DNA from: Oceanospirillaceae bacterium UBA7410
GTDB taxonomy: Bacteria > Pseudomonadota > Gammaproteobacteria > Pseudomonadales > Balneatricaceae
Assembly (NCBI GenBank): GCA_002470565.1
Contig: DKMQ01000100.1
Span: 16,034-80,033 of the forward strand
Direction of reading: 5' to 3'
DNA: 64,000 bases
A model generated the notes under the pieces. The model was not told where the DNA came from, did not search any database, and saw only the letters and a list, made by a program, of their open reading frames with translations. Positions within the stretch are counted from its first letter, which is position 1; every line of letters begins with the position of its first letter. This document shows, piece after piece, positions 48,401 to 57,650 of the stretch. The position numbers and the translations under genes are program-made.

Positions 48401-50488
48401 ATGATACACATGAACTTTAATACTAATAAAATCTCTTCACTTAATGTTTTTTTGAGTAAGTATTTACGCCGCACTTTATCTACTGCACTGCTTGCTGCGA
48501 GCCTTATGGTTTTGCCATATGCGACTGCAAACACACAAGTAGTGAATGGCAGCATTGAGTTTACAAAAGAATACGGATTATTAACGCAAGAAATTTTACA
48601 ATTGTTAGATAAAGAACACTATCAAAATAGAACCCTTAATGACCAATTTTCTAGTGATGTATACGCCAATTATTTAAAAGCTTTAGACCCTCAGCATAGC
48701 TACCTTAGTGCCGCAGACCTGGTACCTTTTAACGACCTCAGTACTGAGCTTGATGACTTGTTAGCACAAGGCAATTTAGATGCAATGGGACAGCTATATA
48801 GCTTATTACAAAAAAGACGCCTAGCATTTATCGATTATAGCTTAGCTACACTGGCCCAAGATGAAGCCATGTTTAATTTTGACCTTGTAGAAGGCATTCG
48901 AACATCACCATATGATGAGCCTAGGCTAGACGACCTATCGTCTATCAAAGACCTTTGGCGTCGACAGTTAAAAAATGAATTTATTAACGGGCAGCTAAAC
49001 GAGGAAACGCCTGAAGATATCAAAAAACGCCTCACAAAACGTTATACCAATCTACGTAAACGAGTCTCACAAGTAGAACTTAAAGACGCTTACCAAAGTG
49101 TTATTAATAGCATTACTACCGTTATTGATCCCCATACAAGCTATCTCTCGCCGCGTGGGCTTGAAGATTTCAACATTGACATGAGTTTATCTTTAGAGGG
49201 CATTGGTGCTGTATTACAAAGTGAAGATGATTATACAAAAGTCGTGCGCATCGTCGTAGGTGGCCCAGCAGATAAAGCTGGACAGCTTAAGGCGTCTGAC
49301 TATATCGTTGGTGTCGCTCAAGATGGTGAAGAAATTCAAGATATATTGGGTTGGCGCTTGGATGACGTGGTGGGTCAAATTAGAGGCCCTAAAGACTCTT
49401 TAGTTACGTTACAAATCATTCCAGGTGCTGACTTGCAGCAGCCAAAAAAGACAATTCAAATACGCCGTAATAAAGTAGCACTAGAAGATCAAGCTGCTAA
49501 AAAATCAATCATTGAATTAGAAACTGACCAAGGCGCTCTTAAGTTTGGTGTCATCACCTTACCAACCTTTTATATGGATTTTGCTGCTGCACAAAGTGGC
49601 GATCCCAATTACCGTAGCACCACTCGTGACGTCTATAACCTTATCGAAGAGCTTAAAGAAGAAGCAGTAAACGGCATTATTATTGACTTGCGTAACAATG
49701 GAGGTGGTTCTTTACGAGAAGCCAATCAATTAACGGGATTGTTCATTGAAACAGGAACCACAGTACAAGTTCGTTATGCTGATGGAACCATAGAAAAGCA
49801 AATAGATCGTAATCCTTTCTTAGCCTACACTGGCCCAGTTGTGGTATTAGTTAACCGTTACAGCGCTTCAGCATCAGAAATTTTTGCAGCGGCTATGCAA
49901 GATTACAAACGCGCTTTAGTAGTAGGCACTCAAACCTATGGTAAAGGCACTGTTCAAACATTTTCTGATCTTTCAAGCGGGAAAATAAAATTCACTCAAG
50001 CCAAATTTTACCGCGTGTCAGGAGCGAGTACACAGCACAAAGGGGTAGTTCCTGATGTTATTCTACCAAGTTTAGATAACCCAGAAAAAGTGGGTGAAAG
50101 CACCCAAGACCATGCATTGCAATGGGATCAAGTTAAGTCAGTTAGTCACAAAACTTATTTTGCACTGGACGTAATTACCCCATATCTACAAGCCCAACAA
50201 GACAAACGCAATAAAGAAAGTAACGATTGGCAGTATATCTTAGCTGTAGCAGAACATGAAAAAAACAGGCCAGACCAGATTAGCCTCAACTCTGTTGAGC
50301 GCCAAAAGTACTGGCAAGAACAACAAGATTGGTATTTAGGACATATCAATAAATTGCGCTTAAGCCACAATTTAGAACCTGTTACAGACGTACAAGATCA
50401 TGAGTTTGATTATGAAGACGCACAAAACGACCCCCATGTGCTTGCAGGGGGCCAGGTAATTGCGGATTGGATTCATCTGGCACAATAA
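48401..50488 (+). CDS. prc: Carboxy-terminal (tail-specific) protease Prc
   Basis: Periplasmic serine protease that cleaves proteins from their C-terminus, including lipoproteins and murein enzymes. At 695 residues it has a signal peptide (about residues 24-43), an N-terminal helical Tsp domain, a PDZ domain (about 265-350) and the S41 core. The core contains GIIIDLRNNGGGSLREA, the serine region RYSASASEIFAAAMQDY and the lysine region TYGKGTVQTF. A C-terminal DUF3340 helical region follows. The ATG at 48401 is used; a second at 48410 is equally possible. It is convergent with srkA. Confidence 0.95.
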   Translation: MIHMNFNTNKISSLNVFLSKYLRRTLSTALLAASLMVLPYATANTQVVNGSIEFTKEYGLLTQEILQLLDKEHYQNRTLNDQFSSDVYANYLKALDPQHSYLSAADLVPFNDLSTELDDLLAQGNLDAMGQLYSLLQKRRLAFIDYSLATLAQDEAMFNFDLVEGIRTSPYDEPRLDDLSSIKDLWRRQLKNEFINGQLNEETPEDIKKRLTKRYTNLRKRVSQVELKDAYQSVINSITTVIDPHTSYLSPRGLEDFNIDMSLSLEGIGAVLQSEDDYTKVVRIVVGGPADKAGQLKASDYIVGVAQDGEEIQDILGWRLDDVVGQIRGPKDSLVTLQIIPGADLQQPKKTIQIRRNKVALEDQAAKKSIIELETDQGALKFGVITLPTFYMDFAAAQSGDPNYRSTTRDVYNLIEELKEEAVNGIIIDLRNNGGGSLREANQLTGLFIETGTTVQVRYADGTIEKQIDRNPFLAYTGPVVVLVNRYSASASEIFAAAMQDYKRALVVGTQTYGKGTVQTFSDLSSGKIKFTQAKFYRVSGASTQHKGVVPDVILPSLDNPEKVGESTQDHALQWDQVKSVSHKTYFALDVITPYLQAQQDKRNKESNDWQYILAVAEHEKNRPDQISLNSVERQKYWQEQQDWYLGHINKLRLSHNLEPVTDVQDHEFDYEDAQNDPHVLAGGQVIADWIHLAQ

Positions 50489-50499
50489 CTGGAGGCTAG

Positions 50500-51489
50500 C
50501 TAGATAAGCTCCATCATTGGCTCATTCAGGGCCGATAGCTGCTCTCTTAGTTCTAAAATATGTTCCCCCCAATAGCGCTCTGTATTAAACCAAGGGAAGC
50601 TATGGGGAAAGGCTGGGTCCTCCCAGCGCCTTGCCAACCATGCCGCATAATACATCATTCGTAAAGTACGCAGCGGCTCAATCAATGCCAGTTCTTTGGG
50701 CTTAAAGTCGTAGAATTCATTATAACCCTCCACAATCTCAGACAATTGCACTCTTTGTCGATCACGATCGCCTGAAAGTAACATCCATATATCTTGAATA
50801 GCCGGCGCCATTCGTGAATCATCAAAGTCGACAATATTTGGAGCATCGTTGCGCCACAACAAGTTACCGCCGTGGCAATCGCCATGCACACGAATGTAGT
50901 TCACACCATCAGTATGTGCAAAAGCTTGATCAATCAGAGCCAGTAAATCAGTTGTTAAGCTGTCGTATGCCGCTTTTAAAGATGGAGGAATAAAGTATTC
51001 ACTCACAAAGGCCACACTATCATGACCAAAGGTTTGAGGGTTTATAGATGGTCTATGTTGATAGGGTTCTACCGCTCCAAGAGCATGAATACGCCCTAAC
51101 AATCTGCCCATTGTATAAAGGTTATCAAGATCATCAAGTTCTGGGCCATGTCCTCCCTTTCTTTCAAACAAAGCAAATTGAAAATCCTCATAGTGCAACA
51201 AACTTAAACCTTGCGCATTAATTAATGGAGGCACTACAGGCAGTTCATAATCTGCCAGGGCAATACTAAAACTATGCTCTTCTAAAATTTGTGCGCTAGA
51301 CCATCTCTTGGGCCGATAAAACTTTGCTATAACGGGAACTGCTTGATCTTCAAGACCAACTTGGTAAACACGATTTTCATAACTATTAAGCGCAGAAATT
51401 CGTCCATCACACACATAGCCTTGGCTTTCAACCGCATCCATGATGTAACTAGGTGTCAATATTGAAAATGGATGAGCTTCGTTGGTCAT
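50500..51489 (-). CDS. srkA: Stress response kinase SrkA (YihE/RdoA family)
   Basis: Choline-kinase-fold Ser/Thr protein kinase that protects against stress-linked cell death in E. coli. Motifs: N-terminal PLNSYENRVYQV-like sequence (SALNSYENRVYQVGL), lysine region VIAKFYRPKRWS, catalytic loop RVHGDCHGGNLLW and metal-binding IVDFDDSRMAP. The start MTNEAHPFSIL at 51489 matches the family's length (about 329 residues); in-frame ATGs at 51498 and 51513 also exist and no ribosome site decides. It is divergent from the MBL gene. Confidence 0.92.
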   Translation of the reverse strand: MTNEAHPFSILTPSYIMDAVESQGYVCDGRISALNSYENRVYQVGLEDQAVPVIAKFYRPKRWSSAQILEEHSFSIALADYELPVVPPLINAQGLSLLHYEDFQFALFERKGGHGPELDDLDNLYTMGRLLGRIHALGAVEPYQHRPSINPQTFGHDSVAFVSEYFIPPSLKAAYDSLTTDLLALIDQAFAHTDGVNYIRVHGDCHGGNLLWRNDAPNIVDFDDSRMAPAIQDIWMLLSGDRDRQRVQLSEIVEGYNEFYDFKPKELALIEPLRTLRMMYYAAWLARRWEDPAFPHSFPWFNTERYWGEHILELREQLSALNEPMMELI

Positions 51490-51570
51490 AATAGCCATTA
51501 GGTAGTGATTCAATGCTCAAGTATATCCTTCTGGCTATATTTAATCAGCACCAATCGCTTTCAAAAAACT

Positions 51571-51600
51571 TTGTATAATCTTGCTATAGCTCCGTATAAT
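51571..51600 (+). promoter_or_regulatory. Candidate promoter of the MBL-S4-benE run
   Basis: TTGTAT at 51571-51576 and TATAAT at 51595-51600 are 18 bases apart, 37 bases before the MBL start codon. A second perfect TATAAT lies at 51574-51579. Assigned by eye. Confidence 0.45.
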
Positions 51601-51637
51601 GTTCAAATATCAGGCCCATTAACTCAGGCAAGACTCC

Positions 51638-52672
51638 ATGACTGCAACTAACGCACTACAGTTTCCTATAGGTGAGGCACCCGCCATGGGTCAACCAATG
51701 GAAGTTGCCGACGGAGTATACTGGCTGCGCATGCCCTTACCATTTTCCCTTAACCACATAAACTTATGGCTATTGGAAGACAATGACGGTTGGACTATCG
51801 TAGATACTGGCATCAATACCTTAGCCACCAAGGATCTGTGGCAGCAAGTATTTGATAGTCATCTTAAAAACAAACCCGTTAATCAGCTCATCGTTACTCA
51901 TTTACACCCTGATCATGTTGGCTTGGCTGGCTGGTTGTGTGAAATTTGGGATTTAGAATTACAGATGTCCCGCACAGACTATATGGCTTGTCGAGTATTG
52001 ATGTCTGACACGGGAAAACCAGCTCCTAAAGCAGCCATTAATTTTTACCAACGCGCAGGTGTCAGTGATGAACAGCTGGCCGTTTATAAAGCTAAATTTG
52101 GTGGTTATGGCAAAAGTATATATCCTATGCCTGATAGCTTTATACGCCTGCAAGATAATGAAACAGTCGTAATGGCTGGACAACAATGGCACATCATTGT
52201 TGGTCGTGGGCATGCCCCAGAACACTTGTGCCTTATGTGCCCCGCACTGAATGTATTCATAGCTGGCGACCAACTATTACCCTCTATCTCTTCCAATGTG
52301 AGTGTGTGGCCTACGGAACCTCACTCTAACCCGTTAAAAGATTGGCTTGATTCATGTGCAATGTTACAACAAAAGGTTCCTGCTGATGTGCTAGTATTAC
52401 CGTCACACGGACAGGTATTTTTTGGTGCCCATCAACGCTTACAAAGGCTCATAGATGGTCATGAGAAATCTCTTGTTAAAATAGTATCAGCATGTGCACA
52501 ACCACAGCGCAATGTGGATCTATTCAGCCATTTGTTCCGCCGCCCTATAACTGATGATGTACTGACTTTGGCTGTAGGTGAAACTCAAGCTCATCTGAAC
52601 TATTTAGTAAGTAAAAACAAACTCCAAACCAGCACCGATGATATGGGTGCTATCTGGTACCAAACCCTTTAA
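51638..52672 (+). CDS. MBL-fold metallohydrolase
   Basis: Predicted metal-dependent hydrolase with a metallo-beta-lactamase fold, 344 residues. The metal-binding motif THLHPDH is complete. Further ligands are likely in GRGHAPEHLCLMC and IAGDQLL, and a C-terminal extension (about 285-344) carries a winged-helix-like region. The substrate is not visible; families with this layout include many detoxifying hydrolases. The S4 gene follows after 14 bases. Confidence 0.85.
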   Translation: MTATNALQFPIGEAPAMGQPMEVADGVYWLRMPLPFSLNHINLWLLEDNDGWTIVDTGINTLATKDLWQQVFDSHLKNKPVNQLIVTHLHPDHVGLAGWLCEIWDLELQMSRTDYMACRVLMSDTGKPAPKAAINFYQRAGVSDEQLAVYKAKFGGYGKSIYPMPDSFIRLQDNETVVMAGQQWHIIVGRGHAPEHLCLMCPALNVFIAGDQLLPSISSNVSVWPTEPHSNPLKDWLDSCAMLQQKVPADVLVLPSHGQVFFGAHQRLQRLIDGHEKSLVKIVSACAQPQRNVDLFSHLFRRPITDDVLTLAVGETQAHLNYLVSKNKLQTSTDDMGAIWYQTL

Positions 52673-52686
52673 AAGAAGACTATTTT

Positions 52687-52899
52687 ATGCACATTATTAC
52701 GATCAATTTTGAACCTGTTGAATTATTTAAAATCTTAAAATTTGAATCTATTGTTGGCAGTGGCGGCGAAGCTAAAAAAAGAATTGGTGAAGGATTAGTA
52801 AAAGTTAACGGTGATATTGAAACACGCAAGAGCCGTAAAATGGTGGCTGGTGACACTATAGAATTTGAAAAACGCCATTACGAGTTAAAACTAGCTTAA
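52687..52899 (+). CDS. S4-domain RNA-binding protein (YbcJ-like)
   Basis: Small single-domain protein of 70 residues. The S4 fold is clear (ELFKILKFESIVGSGGEAK, RIGEGLVKVNGDIETRKSRK), as in E. coli YbcJ, and it probably binds structured RNA. No other domain is present. It lies between the MBL gene (14-base gap) and benE (3-base gap), so it is likely co-transcribed with both. Confidence 0.88.
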   Translation: MHIITINFEPVELFKILKFESIVGSGGEAKKRIGEGLVKVNGDIETRKSRKMVAGDTIEFEKRHYELKLA

Positions 52900-52902
52900 A
52901 CC

Positions 52903-54090
52903 ATGGGCATTAATCATTGGTTTAAACCTGCCCATATCAGTGCAGGTTTTATTGCCCCTTTAGTAGGGTACACCAGCTCTGCGGCCATCATATTTCAAGC
53001 TGCAAATAGTGCAGGTGCCAATGATGCCATGGTAACCAGTTGGTTTTGGGCCTTAGGTGTCGGCATGGGTTTGTCTACTCTAGGCTTATCGTGGTTTTAT
53101 AAACAACCAATTCTTACAGCATGGTCTACGCCTGGCGCAGCCATTTTAGTGACAAGTTTAGCAGGGGTGCCTTTTGCTGAGGCCATTGGCGCATTTGTAG
53201 CATGTTCAGCATTAATCATCCTAGTGGGTATTACTGGGTGGTTTGATCGCATTATGTCCTACCTGCCCAAATCTATAGCCGCCGCAATGTTGGCTGGGAT
53301 TTTAATGCCCTTTGCTATACATATGATTTTGTCATTACAAACACAATTAACCTTAGTTTTATTGATGATGGTGGCATTTTTTGTAAGCCGTGTTATTTGG
53401 CCAAAAACTGCTGTGATGTTCACCTTATTACTGGGTTTTTTAGTAGCAGCAACTCAAGATTTAATCATCTGGCAAGACGTTAGCTTACATGTCTCAAGCC
53501 CCATTTGGACCACTCCACAATGGTCTTGGTCAGCAACTATAGGTGTAACAATTCCACTATTTATTGTCACCATGGCTTCACAAAACGTACCTGGCATAGT
53601 AGTGCTTCGAAGCCACGACTATGACGCACCTGCAGCGCCTTTAATCACATGGACTGGTATTACTGGATTTGTTCTGGCCCCTTTTGGTGGTTTTGCTTTT
53701 AACTTATCGGCCATCATGGCAGCCATATGTATGGGCAAAGACGTAGATACTGATCCTACACAAAGATATCGATCTGCGATTTGGGCTGGACTATTCATTA
53801 TAGCTACTGGCGTATTAGCTGGAAGTTTAACTGGATTATTTAACAGTATGCCGCAGGCATTGGTAGTGACTATTGCAGGCTTAGCATTGCTTGGCACTAT
53901 AAGTAGCAGCCTTAACACAGCACTAGCTCTAGAAGCTGAGCGTATTCCAGCGCTTATCACTTTAATTGCTACTGCATCAGGTGTGGTTATATGGGGTATA
54001 GGCAGCGCATTTTGGGGTTTAATACTAGGTTTTATTGCTCTATTAATCCAACGGACCCTTTCACCTACACCTGCATCTAAATCAAGCTAA
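52903..54090 (+). CDS. BenE-family benzoate/H+ symporter-like membrane protein
   Basis: Polytopic membrane protein of 395 residues with about 12 hydrophobic segments and the family features FIAPLVGYTSSAAIIFQA, AWSTPGAAILVTSLAG and NVPGIVVLRSHDYDAPAAPLI. Members take up benzoate in organisms with a ben pathway; no such pathway lies in this window, so the real substrate is uncertain. It starts three bases after the S4 gene, and the HDAC-like gene follows by 27 bases. Confidence 0.85.
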   Translation: MGINHWFKPAHISAGFIAPLVGYTSSAAIIFQAANSAGANDAMVTSWFWALGVGMGLSTLGLSWFYKQPILTAWSTPGAAILVTSLAGVPFAEAIGAFVACSALIILVGITGWFDRIMSYLPKSIAAAMLAGILMPFAIHMILSLQTQLTLVLLMMVAFFVSRVIWPKTAVMFTLLLGFLVAATQDLIIWQDVSLHVSSPIWTTPQWSWSATIGVTIPLFIVTMASQNVPGIVVLRSHDYDAPAAPLITWTGITGFVLAPFGGFAFNLSAIMAAICMGKDVDTDPTQRYRSAIWAGLFIIATGVLAGSLTGLFNSMPQALVVTIAGLALLGTISSSLNTALALEAERIPALITLIATASGVVIWGIGSAFWGLILGFIALLIQRTLSPTPASKSS

Positions 54091-54117
54091 TCTAAACGTG
54101 CGGTACTGGAGTTTTTT

Positions 54118-55155
54118 ATGAAAACAGTTTATTCATCTGAACATATTTTGCGCAATGCTAAAACTGAACTTACAGGTGGGCAACTAGTCACACCCTACGA
54201 ATGCCCACAACGTGCAGATTACATCCTGTCAGCCATAAAGGATGCTCAACTTGGTGAAATTATTGCGCCGTCACAGTGGCCAAGAAATTGGATAGAAAGC
54301 GTACATGACACCAACTATTTAACTTTTTTAGACACTGTTTGGCAACGCTGGATATATGCAGGTAATCAGGGTGAGGCGATTCCTAATATTTGGCCCTCTC
54401 GTTCCATGACAAGTCAACGAATTCCTAGGCATATTGAAGGCCAACTAGGCTATTACAGCTTAGCGGGAGAGACTAGCATTAGTGAAGGTACCGCAGAGGC
54501 CGCATGGGCGTCAGCAAATGTAGCTTTATCTGCAGCAGAAATATTGAATCAAGGCGAAAAAAGCGCTTTTGCTCTTTGCCGCCCTCCTGGACACCATGCT
54601 TCACACGATCAATATGGTGGTTACTGCTTTATCAACAATGCGGCTATAGCAGCACAAAAATTGCGCTTTGATGGTGCAAAAAAGGTAGCAATTTTAGATG
54701 TTGATTTTCATCATGGAAATGGCACACAAGAAATTTTTTATCAACGCGATGACGTATTATTTTGCTCGATTCATGGTGACCCTATGGTAGCTTTTCCTTA
54801 TTTTTTAGGCTTTGCTGATGAAACAGGGCAAGGTAAAGGCGAAGGCTTTAACCTTAACATTCCTCTGCCACGAGGCACATCCTACTCGATATGGCGCTTA
54901 GCTCTTTGTCGTGCGATGGAAAAAATCCTTGAATATGGTGCAGATGCTCTGGTTGTCTCATTAGGCGTAGATACCTTCGAAAACGATCCTATTAGCTTTT
55001 TTAAACTCAAAAGTGATGATTTTACTAACATGGGTGAGACCATTGCGACTATGGGCTTATCCACCCTATTTATAATGGAAGGAGGGTATGCTGTAGAAGA
55101 GATTGGCACCAATACAGTTAATGTTCTAAAAGGCTTTAATAATCACCATGTATAG
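54118..55155 (+). CDS. Histone deacetylase-like amidohydrolase (acetylpolyamine amidohydrolase type)
   Basis: Zinc amidohydrolase of the class II HDAC family, 345 residues. The active site is intact: RPPGHHASHDQYGGYCF, DVDFHHGNGTQEIF and VSLGVDTFENDP with metal ligands. In bacteria such enzymes deacetylate acetylpolyamines or other small amides. It follows benE by 27 bases. The pairing with a transporter hints at uptake of an acetylated or aromatic substrate, but this is inference. Confidence 0.88.
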   Translation: MKTVYSSEHILRNAKTELTGGQLVTPYECPQRADYILSAIKDAQLGEIIAPSQWPRNWIESVHDTNYLTFLDTVWQRWIYAGNQGEAIPNIWPSRSMTSQRIPRHIEGQLGYYSLAGETSISEGTAEAAWASANVALSAAEILNQGEKSAFALCRPPGHHASHDQYGGYCFINNAAIAAQKLRFDGAKKVAILDVDFHHGNGTQEIFYQRDDVLFCSIHGDPMVAFPYFLGFADETGQGKGEGFNLNIPLPRGTSYSIWRLALCRAMEKILEYGADALVVSLGVDTFENDPISFFKLKSDDFTNMGETIATMGLSTLFIMEGGYAVEEIGTNTVNVLKGFNNHHV

Positions 55156-55230
55156 TGTTTTTTTGAGCTATGATTCAAACATTAAATAGGGCAAGATATA
55201 CGCTCAAATATTACAAAAGAGACTCATGCT

Positions 55231-55512
55231 ATGCTTTCGATCAATTCGTACTTCGACGATCATGTTAAATCCATCGCCTTTCAAGGTAAAACCAACGCCA
55301 CTACCGTAGGGGTGATGGACATAGGCGAATTTACATTTGGTACTAGCCAATATGAAGTAATGACCGTAATAGACGGTGAACTTGAGGTGAAGCTACCAGG
55401 CACACAAAGCTTTAACACTTTCACCAATGGAGACCAATTTGAGGTAGAAGCTAATAGCAGCTTTGAAGTAAAGGTTGTGCGTCAAACGGCTTATCACTGT
55501 ACGTACGAATAA
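55231..55512 (+). CDS. ppnP: Pyrimidine/purine nucleoside phosphorylase PpnP
   Basis: Small cupin-fold enzyme of 93 residues that cleaves several nucleosides with phosphate. The sequence (SYFDDHVKSIAFQG, TVGVMDIGEFTFGT, EVMTVIDGELEVKLPG, CTYE end) matches E. coli PpnP (YaiE) along its length. It stands 75 bases after the HDAC-like gene and 13 bases before trxC. Confidence 0.92.
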   Translation: MLSINSYFDDHVKSIAFQGKTNATTVGVMDIGEFTFGTSQYEVMTVIDGELEVKLPGTQSFNTFTNGDQFEVEANSSFEVKVVRQTAYHCTYE

Positions 55513-55525
55513 CCAAGAGTAACCC

Positions 55526-55960
55526 ATGACTACTATCACTAGCCGATGCCCCCATTGCCAAAAAAACAACCGTCTACCTACACAAAGAGTGAAAGATGAC
55601 CCTACTTGTGGAGCCTGTAAAAAAACATTATTTTCTGGCAAACCAGTTGTTGGCACTCAAACTAATTTTAATGCACTAATTCAAGGTGAAAAACCAGTAG
55701 TGGTAGATTTTTGGGCGCCTTGGTGTGGCCCATGTGTTGGCTTTGCACCCGTATTTGAACAAGCTGCTCAAACACAATCAAAAGAACTTATTTTTGTAAA
55801 AGTAGACACTCAAGCAGAGCAAGCGCTTGGGGGGCAATTTAATATACGCAGCATACCTACTTTAATGGTCTTTAAAAATGGCAAAGTCATAGACCAATTA
55901 AGTGGAGCTCTACCACAGCAGCAGTTTATGCAGTGGTTGAATGACGCAGTAAATAAATAA
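55526..55960 (+). CDS. trxC: Thioredoxin 2 (TrxC)
   Basis: Zinc-containing thioredoxin of 144 residues. It has an N-terminal zinc ribbon (CPHCQKNNRLP, then CGACKKTLF) and a thioredoxin fold with the active-site motif WAPWCGPC and cis-proline RSIPTLMVF. This layout separates it from plain thioredoxin 1. It lies 13 bases after ppnP. Confidence 0.93.
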   Translation: MTTITSRCPHCQKNNRLPTQRVKDDPTCGACKKTLFSGKPVVGTQTNFNALIQGEKPVVVDFWAPWCGPCVGFAPVFEQAAQTQSKELIFVKVDTQAEQALGGQFNIRSIPTLMVFKNGKVIDQLSGALPQQQFMQWLNDAVNK

Positions 55961-55995
55961 AGTTCGGATTTGAACCTCTTAGAGATAAATGGACG

Positions 55996-56238
55996 ATGAA
56001 AAAACTCAAAAATGAAAAAGAGCTTGTCAAAAAAGCCATCACCTTAGGTGCCGCTTATGCCAAAACACGTGGTGTTGCACAATTTGAAGCTACAGACTCT
56101 GCAGCAAATAAAATAGAATATATCTATAGGCTACTTGTACACGATAAGCTTATTCAACCATTGCCAGAAAACCAGGTGTCACAACCTAGCATGCAACACA
56201 AACTAGCCTTGTGGGTGGACCGTCAACTTAACCCATAA
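55996..56238 (+). CDS. DUF5062 protein
   Basis: Small helical protein of 80 residues starting MKKLKNEKELVKKAITLGAA and containing GVAQFEATDSAANKIEYIYR; this is the DUF5062 family, of unknown function. No cysteine, signal or membrane segment. It is 35 bases after trxC and 31 before the crotonase gene. Confidence 0.85.
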   Translation: MKKLKNEKELVKKAITLGAAYAKTRGVAQFEATDSAANKIEYIYRLLVHDKLIQPLPENQVSQPSMQHKLALWVDRQLNP

Positions 56239-56269
56239 TAGCAGGCGATGAACCATAGGAAGAAGCCTT

Positions 56270-57046
56270 ATGCTTAAAGATCAACAAGCTTATGTAAGTT
56301 TAGAATACCACGATCAATGGTTAGAGATTACACTTAACCGCCCAGCCAGCTTTAATGCATTATCTCAAAAAATGATGGCGGAGCTGCAAGAGGCGATTTT
56401 TCTGGCAAATGAAAACGACACTCTTACCTGCATTATCATTAAAGCTAAAGGCAAAGCTTTTAGTGCCGGGCATGACCTTAAAGAAATGCAAAACCATGCC
56501 ACACAAAACTTCTACCAAGAACTATTTAAACAGTGTAGCCAGTTGATGCAATCAATAGTGCGATGCCCAATTCCAGTAATTGCGCAAGTGCAAGGCGTTG
56601 CCACAGCTGCAGGTTGTCAGTTAGTCGCTAGTTGTGATCTAGCCATTGCATCTAATAATGCTCGTTTTGCAGTATCTGGCATTAACTTGGGTCTCTTTTG
56701 CTCTACTCCTGCTGTCGCTCTTAGCCGCAACATTCATCCAAAGCACGCGATGGAAATGCTCTTAACTGGAGATTTCATTACTGCCGATAAAGCAGTAAGC
56801 TTAGGATTAGTTAACCAGGTTGTTACGGATGATGAGCTAGAATACGCAGCAAGGGCCATGGCCCGTAAGTTAAGCCAAAAAGCGAAAGCTGCTGTGCGAA
56901 CAGGCAAAGCAATGTTTTATCCTCAGTTAGATATGCCCTTGGAGCAAGCCTACGACTATGCCAGTGAGCATATGTTAAACAACTTAAAAGATGAACAAAC
57001 CCAAACTGGGCTCAATGCATTTGTCTTTAAAAAACCTCAAGCTTAG
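56270..57046 (+). CDS. Crotonase-fold protein of the ECHDC3 type
   Basis: Enoyl-CoA hydratase-like protein of 258 residues. The oxyanion-hole regions KAFSAGHDLKEM and GVATAAGCQLVASCD and the later NLGLFCSTPAVALSR follow the layout of human ECHDC3. Where active hydratases carry two catalytic glutamates, this protein has Gln (GCQL) and Gly (SGINLG). Classical hydratase activity is therefore doubtful. Its last 56 bases overlap an upstream reading of the HD gene, whose real start lies 7 bases after its stop. Confidence 0.85.
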   Translation: MLKDQQAYVSLEYHDQWLEITLNRPASFNALSQKMMAELQEAIFLANENDTLTCIIIKAKGKAFSAGHDLKEMQNHATQNFYQELFKQCSQLMQSIVRCPIPVIAQVQGVATAAGCQLVASCDLAIASNNARFAVSGINLGLFCSTPAVALSRNIHPKHAMEMLLTGDFITADKAVSLGLVNQVVTDDELEYAARAMARKLSQKAKAAVRTGKAMFYPQLDMPLEQAYDYASEHMLNNLKDEQTQTGLNAFVFKKPQA

Positions 57047-57053
57047 GCCTATT

Positions 57054-57635
57054 ATGCAAGAACTTACTCAAATCATTGGCTTCGTAAAAGAAATTGATAA
57101 GCTCAAAGCAGTACTTAGAAAGACCCGCCCAATGGGTATGGAGCGTTACGAGAACTCCGCTGAGCATTCATGGCAAGTTACCCTAGCGGCACTAATGCTC
57201 AAAGATTATGCCGCGCAAACTGTGGATATAAATCGCGTAATACGCATGCTTTTGATTCACGATCTATGCGAAATTGACACCGGCGACGTGATTGTTTATG
57301 ACGCTGTAGGTGAAGACCACGAACAAGCAGAAGCGGCTGCCACAAAGCGCATTTTAGGCATGCTACCTAACAACATGGGAGATGAATACATTACACTGTG
57401 GCACGAATTTGAAGCTGCCAATAGCGCTGATGCGCGCTTTGCCAAGGCCTTAGATCGAGCTTTACCATTAATGCATAATTTAAATGACCAAGGACACAGC
57501 TGGATCACCCACGGCATCACTAAAGAACAGGTTAAAACGGTTAATGGTATTCGCATAAAAGCAGGTTGCCCGCAACTTTGGGACCTACTTGAGCCATTAG
57601 TTGATGATGCTCAATTAAAAGGCTGGTTATGTTAG
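57054..57635 (+). CDS. HD-domain hydrolase (YfbR/HDDC2-like)
   Basis: Predicted metal-dependent phosphohydrolase of 193 residues, starting MQELTQIIGFVKEIDKLKAV; the longer reading from 56991 overlaps the previous gene and is rejected. HD motif residues are in AEHSWQVTLAAL, LIHDLCEIDTGD and the later Asp region KALDRALPL. Members cleave 5'-nucleotides; YfbR is a 5'-deoxynucleotidase. The exact substrate is unknown. It ends 15 bases before an inverted repeat. Confidence 0.83.
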   Translation: MQELTQIIGFVKEIDKLKAVLRKTRPMGMERYENSAEHSWQVTLAALMLKDYAAQTVDINRVIRMLLIHDLCEIDTGDVIVYDAVGEDHEQAEAAATKRILGMLPNNMGDEYITLWHEFEAANSADARFAKALDRALPLMHNLNDQGHSWITHGITKEQVKTVNGIRIKAGCPQLWDLLEPLVDDAQLKGWLC

Positions 57636-57650
57636 CCTGATAGGCGCAGA

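Noticed and set aside
55963-55980. On the minus strand a GGTTCAAATCC-like sequence resembles a tRNA T-loop
   Set aside because: The flanking bases do not form a 5-bp T-stem, and no acceptor, D or anticodon arms are present; it lies in a short gap between trxC and the DUF5062 gene.
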